A stretch of 64,000 nt of DNA from Cardiocondyla obscurior (taxonomy: Eukaryota; Arthropoda; Insecta; Hymenoptera; Formicidae), in NCBI RefSeq assembly GCF_019399895.1, contig NC_091878.1:2418001-2482000 (forward strand). The letters are read 5' to 3'. The position numbers were made by a program, and so were the translations under genes. Numbering within the stretch: the first letter of the stretch is position 1; every line of letters begins with the position of its first letter. Under the pieces are notes generated by a model. The model saw only the letters and a program-made list of their open reading frames with translations. It had not been told where the DNA came from and did no database searches. Below are positions 51,401 through 64,000 of the stretch, piece after piece.

Positions 51401-54400
51401 CATGGCCGTTTTGGCGAAATAATGTCGGAAAATGCCGGCCTCTCAAGAGCCCGCTTCAGCATCCGGTTACTCCGACACCCAACCACCGCGCTTACCTTCG
51501 ATCTCGATATTTCTCGGCGATTAAGACCGATGAGACGAATCCCCGTAGGATTGAACTTGTCGTCGTTCACCATCAACAAGTTCGCTTCATTAGGGAACTG
51601 TGCCACTTCTGGAAATTGATTTTAAATGTCATTGATCGTGCGACTTTCGATGGAATTTCACGTACAGTTTTCACGTTATATTGCCCATCCGCCGGCTAAA
51701 GTGATCCGGCCTGTCCTTCGGCTTAAATGAGTGATCCTCGTGCGATATGCGTGCGAATCGATTCGCGGATAATGTGATGTGTGCATAATTCGAGTGCGCG
51801 CCCTTGTCGAAATTACGGCGTAGATATGTTTTATGGTGCTCGACGCTCATTATGTTGGATATACCTGAAGGAGCACTTCTACCAGCGGCGTAAGACGGCG
51901 GAGTCGCGCGTTCTCATAGTAAGACCTTTTTCGCTTTTACTTAGTAATTGTTAGGATAATTGCGACTAGCGTTTCCGCGAATAAAACCGTAATCCGATCT
52001 AAGAGTCACGATTGATTATCTATTTCGTGGAAAAACAGTATCGAATACTCGCGACGATAGCCAAATAACTTTTACTCTTTTATAACTTGACGTTGTCGAT
52101 CATTTGCCGGGACCCTTTTACTGTCGTCATCGTAGCTTGAAGAATTTTACGAACAAAATACCGCAGAGGCGATGGATCCTGAAAGGAATTTATTTGTGAC
52201 GTTTCTTATTTTTCATCACAATAGAACATTTTTTTTAACGAGTAAAATTTAACGAGACGAAGCTTAATCAATTCAGTCAATGAACATACTTAAGGTATGA
52301 TAGACTGAAATAATAGATTAAAAGATGTAATAAAACTGCTATCCTTTTTGACGTAAATTAAAACGATTCGAATTATTCCACAATTATTATCGATCTGAGA
52401 TGAAAAAAACTCTCATTGGAATTAATTTTTTAGTAAATTTAACTGGCTCATTTATTATTAATAGTTAACCTAATAAACCAGTTTTTCTCTTTACCCGCTC
52501 ACGAGTCCCTCATTGCCGAGGTGCGTCGTGTAATTAGCGTGATGAGATATCTCGCGGATGAAATCGGGCATTACGAAAAAGAAACACTCATCGAATCGTC
52601 GTCGACGTTCGCTTCGCAGTCCCGGAGGGTCCATAATGGTTTGTTATTGATCTATCTCCGCGCGCCTTCCTTACACTTTTCTTCTTCCTTTCGTCCTTCG
52701 TCCTGCTACCTTCGTCCATACCGAGGACGTTGGGTGGTACACGAGGGAGGAAGGAAAACGGTGGGAGAGCACGGCAGTCCCACGCAGGAATTTCGCGTAC
52801 CCCGCGTACCGCAGAGATTCCCGAAGCTCCGGGAGAAAAAACACCCTCTTACCCTTGTCCCTCTTTTTTTTTATCAGAATCTCGCGAAAAGTTTCTGCGA
52901 GAGAGAAAGAGTGAGAGAGAGAGTAACAAGAGCCGCTGTGAAATATTTCGTGGTCACAGAGCTCGATATAGAAAAAAAAATAGCGTGTTTTTTTTATGAC
53001 TAATTTTATCGTTCTCGTTAACAAATATTATTTGTTACTTTTAGCTATTTTGCGATAAAGATAATTATTTAATTATTTGTGCTATTTTTTTACTTACTTA
53101 TAATTTACGTCTAATTAAATATTAAGTCGTATACTTTTTAATAGAAAATTTTCGTACGTCAGTAAAAACAATTTTCCAACTTATTATTTTATTTTGATTA
53201 CAATAGTTTTATTTTATTTAGACATTTATCGTGATTCAATATTTAACAATTTTTGTGACGAGATAATTGCTGAATGTTTTAATGCAATATCGTTTGTCTC
53301 CAGTCTTTGATTATTTCAACCTAACGTTATTAATGCATGTTTTGAATTTGCCAAAATCAGTTTCTTTCGTGGCACAATGCGTTTCCCGGGCGGAAGATCG
53401 AATATGTCTCTGGGAATGATATTACTACCGCATATAGACAGTACCGTGAAATTCGATCAACCGAAGCGGCGGCGATGATTGACGTCACGACTCTATCGTC
53501 GGAATGCAATTAATATTGCATAAATGAGACCCGCGAACTTGTATCAATTAGCACAGTTCTCAGTGATACGACTGATCAGTCTGTAATTTGCGTATAACGA
53601 TGCAGAAAACTTTAACAATTCTCGCGTGAAAAAATTATGTTTAAAGGCGTCCCGTCCCATACACTGTCCTCCATCGATGTGTCTTTACGCGCTTTGTCAA
53701 ACACACGTTTACCTCCTATACACTGTTAATGTAAAGACATTAAGCGCCCGCTGGTATAACCAACGAGGTACGCGAGATCAATGCGTGAATAAGTAATGCA
53801 GCGCCACGATCTACAAACCTTCTTTTCTAAATTGACGTAAGTCGACACGAGCTCGTTTCCGGTGAGGACTTATAGTCGTCCGATATTCGCGAGTGCTGTA
53901 GCAACTTTATTTTATCATTTGCCGATAGGGAGAGAGAAAGAGCGAGAATACGGTACGTCGCCTGAATAATAAATATCCTATACCATCGACACGAGCCGCC
54001 GCATTGGTGCCTTCATAATATAATACATATGAGCACACCTCACTTTTCAGCGAAACGCGATCCGAAGTTAAACGCGCGCGAAGCACTACTTCGCTACTTC
54101 GCGAGAAAAGACTTTCGCTCGCCAACTGTTCGTTCGTCGTTTAGCCCATGATTATCCTGGACTTGGTACCCACCTGTCATTACGATACATGTAGTGACAC
54201 CCATCGAGTTTCGTGCGTTGCTGCGGAAGGGAAATATTTGCCGCGTACTTCCTGATTACATACCTTCTCTGGTAATCACGAATCATGCGAGGAAGAAATG
54301 CCTACATTGTAATGTAATGTTACTTCCTTTAAATTTAATTTTTTTTTATTTTTCTTTTACAATTTTTCCATAAATATTCGCGAGCACTTTATTTATTACG

Positions 54401-57400
54401 TAAAAGCGCGATAATAATATTCATATTATAATATTAATTACACGACCTTCGGTGCAGCTAACTTAATTTTGTTTTCAACGGTCTTTCTAAATAATTGCAA
54501 TTTTGGTTTAAGAAACAACTGAATGTGAACTGAAGAATAATTAACGTATAAGTTATAATATTAAAAGTTAATTTTAATATACTCGTATAAAAGTTCGTTG
54601 GTGGAAGAGGAAAATAATAAACCTGATCTATATAATGATCTTTACGATCTTTATGATGATAAGAGAAATACGATAGCTTACTTTTTTCTATCTATAGCAT
54701 GGCAAATAGCTCGGAGTTACGTCGGTTTCACTTTCTGTATTTAAATGAATTATTGAAAACTCGCTATACGCTCGTGCGAGTTTATTTTCTCACAGAAGGT
54801 CTGGAAATATAAGCCCGATCATTGCTCGCGTCACATAACATGACAAGATCGTAATTAAAATGGTAATCGCCAGTTCGATAAAATGCCATCTCCATTACAA
54901 AGCGGCCAACTACCGAGAAAATATTAATCTACATCCTTGAGCGTTTCTACGTTTTATAAAAATAATGAAGGTGCTCGCTGGATGGCTGGCTTCCTTTCGG
55001 ACGGCATTTCATCGTAATAACTGTGGAATAAGAGGGCAGTAATTACTTTTCGTGAAATTGTCACGTTTGTCGGCTTCGCCCCTCTGTATACCTCGTACTT
55101 CGGTTATTACTAACAATGAATAGCAGTGACCATGTTGACCCCTCTTATGACAATTTATGATATACGGCGCTTTGTAGAAAATAACGTTTCGCGGTATATT
55201 TCGTTGTAATAATCATATTTATTGGACCATTGTCCAACCTTTTTCCAAATTACGTTTATATATTTTCTATAATTATACTGATGTGTATTTATTATTTGTT
55301 AAAGGCTACAATTCCATTGAAGCTAATATAATTATTGATAAATAATTATTTTCTAAATTATAACAATTTCAATTTTCAGACAGATTCTTTTATTACGGTC
55401 GCTTTGCCAATATTATCAGATTTATCGCGGAATATTAATATCAATCCTTTGTATCAAAGATTTTTTTTTTTTTCTCCGCGATAATTTCGGCCGAAATGTT
55501 TGATATTTGCGATGGATGTTATTTTGCGGATATTGAGAACGTTTGTCAAAAGGTTACGTATTACGTTACCGAACGACAAAAGTGTCATAGATCTTGGTGG
55601 TCGTGAAACTAGTCGGCGTTAGGCAGTCTGGATATATCGAGGCGCGAGAGAAGGGTCTTCCTCAGGTTCTCCGGCTTCGATCCAGACGGGGACGACCTCT
55701 CCCTCGCCGGAGGAAGGAAGGAAGGACGGACGGACGGACGGACGGAAAGATCCGAGCTAGAGAGGCCAGTGAGAAAGAGAAAGAGTGAGGAAGAGGGCGA
55801 GGGGGGCGGTACACGCATGACCCTGAACCCAACCGCCGTGGCACCCAACCCCCGGTACAGGGGTGCGAAGCCTCGGGAGAGAGAACTCGAGATAGAACGG
55901 ACGAAGGCAAGGACGGAAGAGAGGAGCCTACGACCTGCGAGGGGAGACGTGCTGTATATACGAAGAAGAGAGAATAGAAAGAGGGAGAGAGAAAGAGAGA
56001 GATAGAGACTACGCCGTCGAGAGAGAGTACAGTTCTCGAGATCAATACTCCCGCGTCTTGCGATCATTCATCTTGCCACGCCCCTCTGCTCTCTCCACGC
56101 ATTTCCTGTCTTTCTCATTCCCTTTCGTTCATCCCCCTTTCCCCGTTTCTCTCTTTCTCTCTCTCTCTCTTTTTCTCCCTTTCCCCCCTTTCTCTCGTTC
56201 TCACTCGCTCTCTCTCTTGCTCCGTCTATTTTCTGTCCTTCCCTTTTCTCACTCTCCGCATGCCGCGATCTTCATCCCTCTGGTAGCACCCCTCATAGTC
56301 ACGGTCGCCGTCATTTGGCGCCCAATCGTGGCGCCTAATACGAATGGAGCAAAGGGGAGAGAACTTTCCGAAGGTCGCGGGAGAGAGGGAAATTTAAAGA
56401 GAGAGAGAAAGCGTGATAACGCACAAGGTGGTGGCTCCGGTTTCCTATGCATCGACTATGTGCGGTTTCATGGGAAAATGATGATTTCTTAGACTCTTAC
56501 AAATGTTACAGATTTTTAATGATTTTTAATTAGGTATTATACGCAATTTTAAGTTTAATATTATTTTAGCTTATTAAATTTATTATCAAATTAATATTAA
56601 CATGTACAGCTATGTATGCTGTTCGAAAATACTTATTTTGAACACGAAAGTACGCGTGAAAATTGTTTTTCGTTTGTAAAAGTCTCACGTGAAACTCTAG
56701 TGTTAAAAGAATTTACCTACGTGACATTTATTTCTTTCGATACTGAACATATTATTGTCAGTTTTTACTGATCTTTCAACATAAACGTAGCGAATACAAG
56801 AAGTGAGCTTTGAGGACACGCGTAAAAGATGACTGTGATAATTTTTAATGGTAATTATTAACTTCTATTTATTATAAAGACGGGAATCGAAACGGTGGGA
56901 TGGTAATAGATGATAAAAGACAAGTTATTGTTTTCGTGTTCGAAATAATCTCTTCAAAAAATATCGCATTATTAACCCAATTAGAAGCTGGTGAACTTAA
57001 GTGTCGATAATCCAAACCGCCAATAATTGTTTGTCCTAGTTCGTTGTCTTTTGCAACTTCGCTGAATAGATTGAGTGTGGTGGGAAAAAATCGATGGGAA
57101 TCAATACTAGACGGAAGTGTGAAAGGTTATAAGGAAAATCAACGAGAGCATTGCAGGGTAGGCGAGATAGATGATAGCGAAGAGGAGCGGAGATTTAAGT
57201 AGGGGCGAGCTCGTTCGAAGTCTCGGGGATGTCCGTGATATCTTCTCCTTTGAATCGTTTCCTCGCTGCTATCGCATCACCTGTCGTTGCCATCGTACTC
57301 GTTACATTTCCCGATCCTTCTGCCTGTAGTATTTTCGCTCTTTATGCCGGATAAAAGAAATCGAATTTACGGAAGGTATACGTTTGTTTACGATCGATTC

Positions 57401-57856
57401 GGTCGGTTCTCTTTGAGGTTAGCGATTTGGCGATTAAAAACCTTTTTTTTTTTTTAACAGACTATTTTTTACCGCTTGCGTTAGAAATTGTTTGTTAATT
57501 TCTGTGCGTGCTTTAAAAAATAAAATTAACACAATTATGCTGAAAATTATAGTTTAGAAAATTTATCAGATGTAAAATTTATTAATTTTTAGCTGAAAGA
57601 AAAATAATTTTCCAATATTTCCGTATGTTATATGCAGTCTAACTAATTCTGAATTTATCTAATGTGCAGGAATGGAAGCCGAGGATGACGAAGAGGTCAA
57701 TGACAGTAATGAGAGTTCCGACGAATGCAGAACCGATGCTTGGGACACCGTTGGGGGTGGCGACGGGGGCGGGAGTGACGAAGGCGGAGGAGACGAACAG
57801 CTCTTTCAAATCAACCGGCTGCAGCAGCTCGCCAGCTCGGAAAAAAGCTTCGACCG
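36465..57856 (+). CDS. PPP4R1-like: Serine/threonine-protein phosphatase 4 regulatory subunit 1-like (PP4R1), 5' part of gene
   Basis: Exons 36465-36471, 36559-36603 and 57670-57856 splice in phase (1, 1, 2). They encode an N-terminus starting MADISYVQTEDLEDPDEG, then an acidic, Ser-rich and Gly/Asp-rich segment (MEAEDDEEVNDSNESSDE, later GGGDGGGSDEGGGDE), ending LFQINRLQQLASSEKSFDR. Human PPP4R1 begins MADLSLLQEDLQ, has an acidic stretch, and then RLDKYAASENIFNR just before its HEAT repeats. Start, order and the terminal motif all correspond. Known role: PP4R1 is a HEAT-repeat scaffold binding the PP4 catalytic subunit. The HEAT part is beyond base 64000, so the call rests on about 79 residues. 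The Gly/Asp run is specific to this copy as far as I can tell. Confidence 0.72.
36559..36603 (+). CDS. PPP4R1-like: PP4R1-like coding exon 2 (45 nt)
   Basis: An 87-nt intron ending TGTGGGTTTCAG precedes it. Two bases complete Asp, followed by ISYVQTEDLEDPDE and the first base of a Gly codon, then the donor GTGAGTAC. Small and phase-symmetric (1-1). Confidence 0.7.
40420..40440. repeat. Poly-T tract (21 nt)
   Basis: Uninterrupted T run in the 21-kb intron. Confidence 0.9.
48888..48909. repeat. Poly-A tract (22 nt)
   Basis: Uninterrupted A run followed by a GA repeat in the 21-kb intron. Could be a 3' end of a small retroelement, but no element body is visible. Confidence 0.9.
50315..50336. 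repeat. CGT trinucleotide repeat
   Basis: About seven perfect CGT units in a GC-rich block of the 21-kb intron. On the minus strand they would read as a run of Asp, on the plus strand as Ser, depending on frame. Confidence 0.9.
55712..55747. repeat. GGAA/GGAC tetranucleotide repeat
   Basis: Three GGAA units run directly into five GGAC units, a compound microsatellite in the 21-kb intron, within a purine-rich block (55.6-56.0 kb). Confidence 0.9.
57670..57856 (+). CDS. PPP4R1-like: PP4R1-like coding exon 3 (acidic segment and start of HEAT region)
   Basis: The acceptor CTAATGTGCAG is followed by two bases completing Gly, then 61 codons from MEAEDDEEVNDSNESSDE to EQLFQINRLQQLASSEKSFD and two bases of Arg, before the donor GTAAGTGA. 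The final motif corresponds to the residues immediately before QMVARSLL in vertebrate PPP4R1. I looked for that next exon on the plus strand in 57857-64000 and did not find it. Confidence 0.75.
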
Positions 57857-60800
57857 GTAAGTGAAAAAAAGCTCATTTCGCCGCCTTCCAAATGTCCGTT
57901 TTTTTTTTTTTTTTTTTTTTATGTCGTACAATTTTATTCCCCTCGCTTTGGCAAATCCTTCACGATATACGGAAATATGCAATGTGTTGGCCGTATAAGT
58001 AAGAGCTAAGTAAAAATATACGCGAAACTACCCTCTTAGCGATCGCGACGTTCGCATGGAAAGAAACTGAGAGTACGACGATGCGAATTGAAGATCGCTG
58101 TCGATCAGTCCGCAAACGCATAGCGTAGATTACGATGTGTCGCTATGCAATGGCATTTATACCTTCCGCTTTGCCCGTCATTATTTTGCACTTCACCGTG
58201 GTCCTCTATTCAGTCTTACGATTACGTATTGAGTATTTAATAATCGATCGTCAACCTATTTAACGCTCTCCACTGCAGCGGTCCATTAGTTCTTTTGATG
58301 ACTGCAAACATATAAAAGTTTACGTTACGTGTATAGCATATAATTATAACAAGCACGTGGGCACCGTTATGTGAAATATGTAGATAAAACCGAAAACAGT
58401 ACAACAATTTCGTAATATTAATAGCGGGTCGTCATTATTAGGTACAAAATTACTGCCATTAATTATAGTACGGTGTAATAATTATCGGATTGTTTGAATA
58501 AGTAAGACTCGCGTTGTACTTTTAAGTAATAATATTCCACGTAACATTCGCGAAGATAAAATTATCATGTTTTCTTTTAACGATCGGAAAATGAGAGAAA
58601 GGGAGGGCAGGAAAAAATACTGAATAGGAAAGCAGTTTATTTCAATCCGGCCCACGCTCTTTCACGAAAATACATCATCTCGCAATTTTATTTATCACGG
58701 CGAATAAACCGATCAAAGTAAAATAATAACGATACCTACGTTCGCAGAAGGGAGTCTCTAACGAAATCAAACGTGAATTACTCGAAAGTCATTTCGTTCC
58801 TTTTCAAAGGTTTCTTTTTTTTTTTCCGCAAATTGCCGAGCGAGGGTGAACAACTTGACGAACTTTCAGCGCCGCGTTTTCTCCCAATTTCTTCTAATAC
58901 TTATTCTTAGTCTCGTATCCTTCCGCTCGAACTTATTACCTACTACGAGGAGAACAAGAAGAAGAAGCTGCTATGCACGATTCGGACGTAGTGAGCGTCG
59001 ACTAGCCAAATATATGCGGTGCGTCAGCGTCGCGGCGCGCGGCGTCGCGTCCTCCCTTCTCTGCGCCGTTTCAACTGCCGGGCGCCTCGTTTGAGGTCAT
59101 CGTCATCCGGCCCCTTTCGCTCTCTTTCCCGCACGTGCAGCTATCCAACCTTCCTTCTCTTTGCGGTATCCTTTATATCGTCCCTTCCCCTATCTGTCTC
59201 TCTCCCTTTCTCGCTCTCTCGTTTTCTTCATTTGTCTTCGTTCTCTCGTTCGGGGCATTCGGACGCGTCTCGGATGAGCGAACTTTGAAGCGAATACGCC
59301 ACGTTCGCAAATATAAGATCACCGTAGACGTTATCACTGCAAAATTATAGGAGTCGACGCGAGGATCGGGAAATATTTCAAAGTTTAAAAAAAAAAGAAA
59401 AAAAATTTTACGTAAAAAAATAAGCGCACAAATTATTATTTTTTGCACGCGATTTATTTTGCACGTGAAGAATAATTTTATTGGCGACATAATTTTTTAT
59501 ACCGTCGGTGTAATTGTTTTACAATTAATGCTATTTTTTTTTTAATTAAATGACATGATTGTTGTATTTAATATTACAAGAAGTACAAGATAATTCTATT
59601 ACAAAACTAATTTTTAAAGTAAATAACTTGTTTCGTTTGTACTTCTTAAGCCTTCGAGTATTTCACCGTCTAGACTATTACGATGAAAATCTTTGTGACC
59701 TTATTAAAAATTCCGAGAATTATTACCGCGTATATAACTGCAGGAAAAATATAAATCTTCTACGGTAGAAGAGTTTTCGATTCGCCTCGCGGTTAAGTGA
59801 ACCTAGGCAAAAAGCGGAAATAGCGTGCTGCCCCAGTCGCCGGTAAAACCGCCGTTGTTTTTTCACAAACCGTACTCCATGCACGAGATCGTACTGAGAA
59901 TATTAGCATATGCGATCGAACATAATCGAGCCTTCTACGAAAAGATGCATCAAACTTGCAGGAGAACCATTCCGATTGTTCAAAGTCCAACGCTTCTGTC
60001 ACTGACGAAATGACGCATGCCGTACTAAAAGATACAAATTATATTTATAAAATTAAGTAGACACGTTCTTAATTAGGATGCTTCTTTTCTATTTCAACGA
60101 TATTTAAGTGCCGCGACGTCGCCATAATGACGCGCATTAGACAGAAATTGTTGAGGCTGCGGCGATTTATTTTTAAATCAAAGGAAAAAACAAAAAAAAA
60201 AGATACTTTTTAGCGGCGATCGTATGTTGCGCGCCGGCTGCTCCAATACGTCGCAGCGTGTAATTAAAGGCGTGTTTCGTAACCGCTCACGCGTTCTCGG
60301 ACGGTTTCCGATTACCCACGGTTAGGGTATAACGTGCGCGTATTACGCGGTCGCAGGATTCCACGTGTAACCGTGTAGTTTCTTCCGGAGTGTACAGGGG
60401 AGAGAACGCCTGGTTAAGGTAGAAACCAAGACGTTCTCGACGAACGAAGAATATCACAAGCCTGAGTGCACACTCGCTTCTCCTATCTGCCTCGTGAAAC
60501 TCACGGTATTAAATTCATTTTTCCACGTAAAAAATTAATACACGGCGGGAGCGCACGCGAGCTAATATTAAACCCCGTGGCGTATCTCTTTATCTTGAAA
60601 GCATTTTCGCGCGAAGGCGTATCTCCCTGACACTTTGATCTTTATTCGCATCGCTTAACGTTAAACGTGACCGCTTGACTGTAATCCTGTGTTTACCTCG
60701 GATACACCGCGTCAGATGACATGAATAAAATTCGTACGCAGTTAAATTTACCGCTAAACCGGCATACCTCACGACACGGGGACGCAGATTTCTTTCTTCT

Positions 60801-63800
60801 TACGCGTGGTTGACGCGTCGCGGCTATTCGTTTAATCTAAACTAGGTATTCGTTATGTCGCGACCACGAGTCGTCTTTTTTCCTTTTTTTTTTAGTTTTT
60901 TATTTTTTTATTTTTAATTTTTTTTTCGGAGAAAAGCGAGAGTGAGCTGATGGGTAAGTGGAATCGTTATCGGCGACCGTTCTAGACTCATGCCAATACT
61001 TTAGGCGTCGCGACGCAGTTCCGTGAAACGCGCGTCACGCGTGCATGGGAAATATTTCGGAATACCGAACGGGTTAGAGGGGCGACGGGTCGACACGACG
61101 GGTTTGTCCGGATGGTACGTCGTGCGCGTACGACACCGACCGCCAGACGAAACAAAATACTGCTAAAATTAATCCAGGCCTTAGGTCATGTCTGCAAGGA
61201 GTCTAGACGACAACGACGACGACGAAGACGAAGCCGAGGACGACGCGATTCGCGGCCGAAAGTGGACCGAAGCGTGTGGGCGCGATACTTTAACGAGTTC
61301 TGGTATTTCGACACGTTTCCGACTTCCTGCTACGCCCTCCCGCGTGCTTTGTCGTTTTATCTTTTCTTTCCCGCTATATTTATTACACCGTTTGCTTCTT
61401 TCCTGCGGGGACGTCACTTTAGGAAGGCTTGATAAAAGTTTAGGAATATTTTTTCTTGCCGAAAAGAAATCAGATAAATTTAATGAGTTAATAAATTTTA
61501 TTATTCATTAATTGTTACATTATGAAAACATAATTTTGAAAATGATATAATGCACAGAAATATTTCTTTAGGATGAAAATACATTTTCCGTATAATCTCA
61601 TTTCGATTGAATGTTAAGAGCAGGGAATAAAAATAAAAGACAACACGTCGCGATATTTTCACGAGCAAATATTGTTTTTACATTATTCGTACTATCTTCT
61701 TTTACTATCTCATCTTTCGGTATATTATATTTCTTTACACAATATAACATGCAATATTACAATTTCATTTTAATGGTACCATCGCAGGCGGGGTGAAATT
61801 TATTTCAATTCTTCGCTTGTTGAAATTCAATACTTCGCCAAAGAGCTTTAGAGCTTCAACTCCCATGAATCTACAAGTTACGTAAAAATCGCTCATGTGA
61901 ATTTAATTGGCAAGGAACTTTTTTATTTATTTAAATTCTTTTTTTTTTATCCAGATCCATTAATCATACAATTTATATATCATTTCCGACAAGTAATTTT
62001 CTCATAAAACCGTTCTAAACCGCTAAGAAATATCGCCGCGTTTTATTCAACGTTGCCACTGCAACGACAGATTCTAATTCTATTATAAATCGCCATGGGT
62101 AAGCCACGAAAGTCCTTTATCGCAGATTACAACCCTCTAACGCGCACGCCACGAATTCGATTTGCTCTGTTAGCTGATGTGAGTCAGAAACGGCGAAATT
62201 TAGTTCGACGATGACCGGGTCGATCCTAGCCGTCGAATATTTGCCATGTCCTGCCTCTGTTACCATTGCGAAGAATAGATAATACGGACATTGTTCGGTG
62301 TGAACACAGCTTTTGGCCAGATGGCATGATTTTCCAATCGGCACTCGGCCTTTTTCTTTCACCGCTCACACCCGCTTTTCATTTACAAAATTAGTCCCCG
62401 ACGAGAATCCGGCGGATATTGTTGTTGGAAAATTTTAGTAATTTCCTTGTTTATCCACATATTACGTCGTGGCCTGAATTGAATCGTTATGGAAATAGAC
62501 TGGCTGACTTATTTTATGTAAAATAGGTAGAAACAAAATGATGCATAGACAAACGTTATTTACCGTTTGAAGAAATCATTGTTTTATTATGCATGCAATT
62601 TTATTATTTATGATGCCAGTGTTCAAGTTCAATTAGCAAAAATAACCATTTGTCATAGTTGTCACGTAGGTAGATACGTGGAATGTTCATAATAATCGTA
62701 AATCAATATTGAATTAATATTTTAGCGTGATACGTGTGGGTGCGATTTTCTTCGGATAAGTTTCGCCTCACTTTTAAGAACCGAGATTGAAACGGTACGA
62801 ACTCGGTAGCGTCACCTTTAATAGCACTATGATTGCATGATATTGCGCGACGTAAAGCAACGAAAGAGAGAGCACATTGGCCGATGCGAATTTTTCAGCG
62901 CGGTAAACATTGCATATCATACCAATGCATGCGTAAATAACTAAAATATTTACCGTGGTGCTTAAAAAAAAAAAGGACAGTTTATCAATAATGCATGCAG
63001 AGAGAGATCGTGTAGCTTCGGGAAATTGTTTTTCTTTTTTTTTTTTTATCGCGATTGGAAAGAAGGGATTTATTTCTGATTATGCAATTGTCGACTGATT
63101 GGCAAATCAGTTAAAGAAGGTGTAGACGAGAAGTGCGTGCGAAGAATAAATAACCGCTCGTGCCGGCATTACGAAGTGCCAGTACCCGTAATTGCCTCTG
63201 TCGAAAGGGTCTCTAAAGAAATCGTAAAGCCGACCAAGGCACGCGCCCTATGACCATCTGTCGGTCTCATTCCTTCTTCTTGTCTCATTATTCGTCTTAC
63301 CTTCTAGCCGTGTACTTTTTCCGCGTCTTTACCTCCATTCGGAAGCGTAGCCATCGCACGTTAATATCTCCTCAGAGCTGAAAAGCGCCGAGCAGTGTCG
63401 GTCGAATATGATATACTTTTATACATCTACGCCATGGAAAACGGTCATTAGGACCCATTGCTTCATTAATGGTCGCCGCAATAACGCAGAAAACGCGAGC
63501 TGGTAAACTTTTAATAACGTGTGCTCGTTCACAGCGATCATCGCTCACTCGCTCGATCTCGATTGCTAAAGCTTTTTATTTACACACGCGATCGCGCGCA
63601 AACATCAAATTATGCGATTACTTGAGCTATGCATTTTTTAAAATTTGTTTTTAAAATAACAAAAAAATACGTTTTTTAGCTTTCTTTTATTTATTAACAA
63701 ATTTAAGTTAATTTTTTAACTTTAAAGTTAAACATTCTTCAAATCTTGAAATCAGTGATTTTAATCGATCGATCGGATAAAAAGGGCGCGGGGTGGTGTA

Positions 63801-64000
63801 TTGTAAAATTTCTTGGGGAGAGTCTTGAAAGAAACGTGACTACTTTCTCGATGTGCCGGCCAAGGAGGGATTAAGGGATCGCCGGATTGACGAGACTAAC
63901 GAAGAGGAAGCTGCGGTGAGGGTAGCGCCAACGGAAACAGCTACGAAAACAGTCGCGTCACCGCTAGCAGCCGGCTTTTAGGTCTTTGCTCTCTCGTGCA
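57857..64000 (+). other. PP4R1-like intron 3, incomplete
   Basis: Follows the donor GTAAGTGA after exon 3 and runs to the window edge. It is mostly AT-rich, with a GC-richer pyrimidine block near 58.9-59.3 kb and 60.2-61.4 kb. Short open frames occur (for example 59825-60013 plus and 62117-62362 minus), but none has a recognisable product or convincing splice partner. Confidence 0.6.
57899..57920. repeat. Poly-T tract near the exon 3 donor
   Basis: A run of about 21 T bases begins roughly 42 bp after the PP4R1-like exon 3 donor. T-rich sequence just inside a donor can favour its recognition by TIA-type factors; that role here is inference. Confidence 0.85.

Larger units (their letters stand above)
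36604..57669 (+). other. PP4R1-like intron 2 (21 kb)
   Basis: Large intron with alternating AT-rich and GC-rich blocks, many poly-A/T runs and pyrimidine tracts. Good donor-like sequences occur at 37150 (GTAAGTATCC) and 37876 (GTAAGTAGTA), which could mark alternative first exons, but no partner acceptors can be fixed. A GC-rich block at about 49.9-51.7 kb has long open frames on both strands (see findings). No transposon with readable transposase or reverse transcriptase is recognised. Confidence 0.65.

Noticed and set aside
59825..60013. Plus-strand frame containing HKPYSMHEIVLRILAYAIEH, considered as the next PP4R1 exon
   Set aside because: It starts with GTG, lacks a clear acceptor in the required phase and does not resemble the QMVARSLL region expected after exon 3.
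61112..61160. ATGGTACGTCGTGCG..., considered as the PP4R1 continuation because RMVRRAR loosely recalls QMVARSL
   Set aside because: No acceptor precedes it, and the following residues are Arg repeats that do not fit HEAT-repeat sequence.
62117..62362. Minus-strand 81-codon frame with protein-like composition (CPYYLFFAMVTEAGHGKYST)
   Set aside because: No homology recognised. Its 3' half contains CTGACTCACATCAGCTAACAG, which looks more like an intron end, and no partner exon is evident.

Overview
The window is nuclear DNA of an animal, almost certainly an insect and probably a hymenopteran such as an ant. Genes are sparse and split by long introns, splice sites are GT-AG, CpG is abundant, and homopolymer and microsatellite tracts are frequent. 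The one gene I can identify securely is the insect form of extradenticle/PBX. I see no bacterial operon, virus, CRISPR array, tRNA or rRNA gene. The species is an inference, not something the sequence names.

Layout. The left half (1 to about 33.5 kb) is the 5' part of extradenticle (exd) on the minus strand. Four coding exons (31421-31189, 29559-29486, 5990-5740, 289-99) encode the N-terminal 249 residues, which is the PBC co-factor domain. The homeodomain exons lie beyond base 1. The second visible intron is 23.5 kb and is the main non-coding space here. It contains a 135-nt imperfect hairpin at 19133-19267 and, just downstream on the opposite strand, a well-formed pair of splice junctions (19862/19981 and a donor after 20024) that suggest a nested, antisense, spliced transcript.

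The middle (about 33.54 to 36.25 kb) is an AT-rich island between the two gene 5' ends. It carries a decayed, intron-containing copy of the nucleoporin gene Nup154/Nup155 on the minus strand. That copy is broken by stop codons and frameshifts. There is also a partial second copy of some of its exons, and one unidentified but fully open 79-codon exon at 34120-34359.

The right half (from 36.4 kb to the end) is the 5' part of a plus-strand gene. Its spliced N-terminus (starting MADISYVQ, then an acidic Gly-rich segment, then RLQQLASSEKSFDR) resembles protein phosphatase 4 regulatory subunit 1 (PP4R1/PPP4R1). Three exons are visible (36465-36471, 36559-36603, 57670-57856), with a 21-kb intron between the last two; the HEAT-repeat body lies past base 64000. 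exd and this gene are divergently arranged about 5 kb apart and have no obvious functional link. Exd is a nuclear TALE cofactor for Hox proteins; PP4R1 is a scaffold subunit of a Ser/Thr phosphatase.

All other long open frames I checked are unsupported. Many begin with TTG or GTG rather than ATG, lie in GC-rich or polypyrimidine stretches open in several frames at once, and match nothing I recognise.
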